64,000 nucleotides of DNA, taken from NCBI RefSeq assembly GCF_003007675.1, contig NZ_PXNP01000103.1, positions 143,312 through 207,311 on the forward strand. The letters run 5' to 3'. Below are positions 63,751-64,000 of the stretch, piece after piece. Position 1 is the stretch's first letter; each line of letters starts with the position of its first letter. The notes below the pieces were generated by a model. It had not been told where the DNA came from. It saw nothing but the letters and a program-made list of their open reading frames with translations, and searched no databases. Position numbers and translations under genes: made by a program. The stretch is from Marinobacter fuscus. GTDB taxonomy: Bacteria; Pseudomonadota; Gammaproteobacteria; Pseudomonadales; Oleiphilaceae.

Positions 63751-64000
63751 TCAGATCACCAGCAATTCACCGGTCTTCGTTGATTCATCCGGTAACGCCG
63801 AAACTGACCATAAAATAGCCAGCATTTGTCGTAAATACCGCTCATTTTCATAAGGCCAAAGAAGCTCGGCGAGCCTCCTCAGAACTTTCCTCAAGTTCAG
63901 GCCCACGCCGCACAATACCGCGTGTATCTTGTCGCCAGTAAACCCTCTGAGGAAGTTCCGGAACATCAGGCCGTCACTTTTCAGATGTCCGATGATCGGT
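63751..64000 (-). mobile_element. C-terminal end of an IS5-type transposase (runs off the window)
   Basis: The minus-strand frame is open to the window edge and reads PIIGHLKSDGLM, RNFLRGFTGDKIHAVLCGVG, then NLRKVLRRL. This is the C-terminal signature of IS5-family transposases, with the conserved IGHLK, RN-x-L and GxNLRK elements. The catalytic Glu region and the rest of the gene lie beyond 64000. The stop is at 63751. I could not identify the terminal inverted repeat or target duplication in 63634-63750. Confidence 0.85.

Overview
The window looks like a chromosomal segment of a marine gammaproteobacterium, most likely Marinobacter or a close relative. This rests on the gene content and the character of the proteins (RNase E, a Pseudomonas-type long glyceraldehyde-3-phosphate dehydrogenase beside mfd, a sodium-pumping NADH dehydrogenase, a complete pel exopolysaccharide operon); no database search was possible. 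Most of the window is housekeeping DNA with even composition. Mobile DNA is limited to one partial IS5-type transposase at the right edge and three clusters of short REP-like palindromes.

Layout. 0-7 kb: RNase E (rne), a UPF0149 protein, the PHP-domain nuclease gene rnm, yciI, an SH3/coiled-coil membrane protein and a small PilZ protein. 6.8-10.7 kb: rraA (RNase E inhibitor) and ppsA on the minus strand, with ppsR, the kinase/phosphatase that regulates PpsA, divergent. 10.7-18 kb: an M16 PreP-type peptidase, a small membrane protein, a PEGA+MORN membrane-anchored protein, a response regulator with a C-terminal membrane tail and a double-length PTPS-family protein. 18-29 kb: tRNA-Glu and tRNA-Ala behind gltX, a Zur-controlled znuA, an AEC transporter, rnk, a cytochrome P450, selD, a transsulfuration-family PLP enzyme, and a fused SecDF gene lying between two REPIN-like inverted repeats.

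29.1-40.8 kb: a complete seven-gene pelABCDEFG operon on the minus strand, with adjacent or overlapping genes; PelD keeps the RxxD c-di-GMP site. 41-50 kb: nitronate monooxygenase, a ROK-kinase remnant, an HPP membrane protein, rlmA, dusA, then a talB / TerB-like / DAHP synthase / glycerophosphodiesterase cluster, and sthA. 50-57.3 kb: nqrABCDEF followed by apbE and nqrM, i.e. the Na+-NQR enzyme with its own flavin and iron maturation factors. 57.6-64 kb: gap, mfd, csiV and the truncated IS5-type transposase.

Functional threads: RNA decay (rne with its regulator rraA, plus rnm); PEP and erythrose-4-phosphate supply to aromatic synthesis (ppsA/ppsR, talB, DAHP synthase); c-di-GMP-controlled biofilm matrix (pel with PelD, plus a separate PilZ protein); and NADH/NADPH balance with sodium export (nqr, sthA, gap). 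I see no CRISPR array, prophage or obvious defence island. The observations most worth follow-up are an inverted repeat that would sequester the P450 ribosome-binding site, the unusual P450 I-helix, the second-type SecDF between paired REPINs, the internally duplicated PTPS protein with only one intact HGH site, and the membrane-tailed response regulator beside a MORN/PEGA protein.
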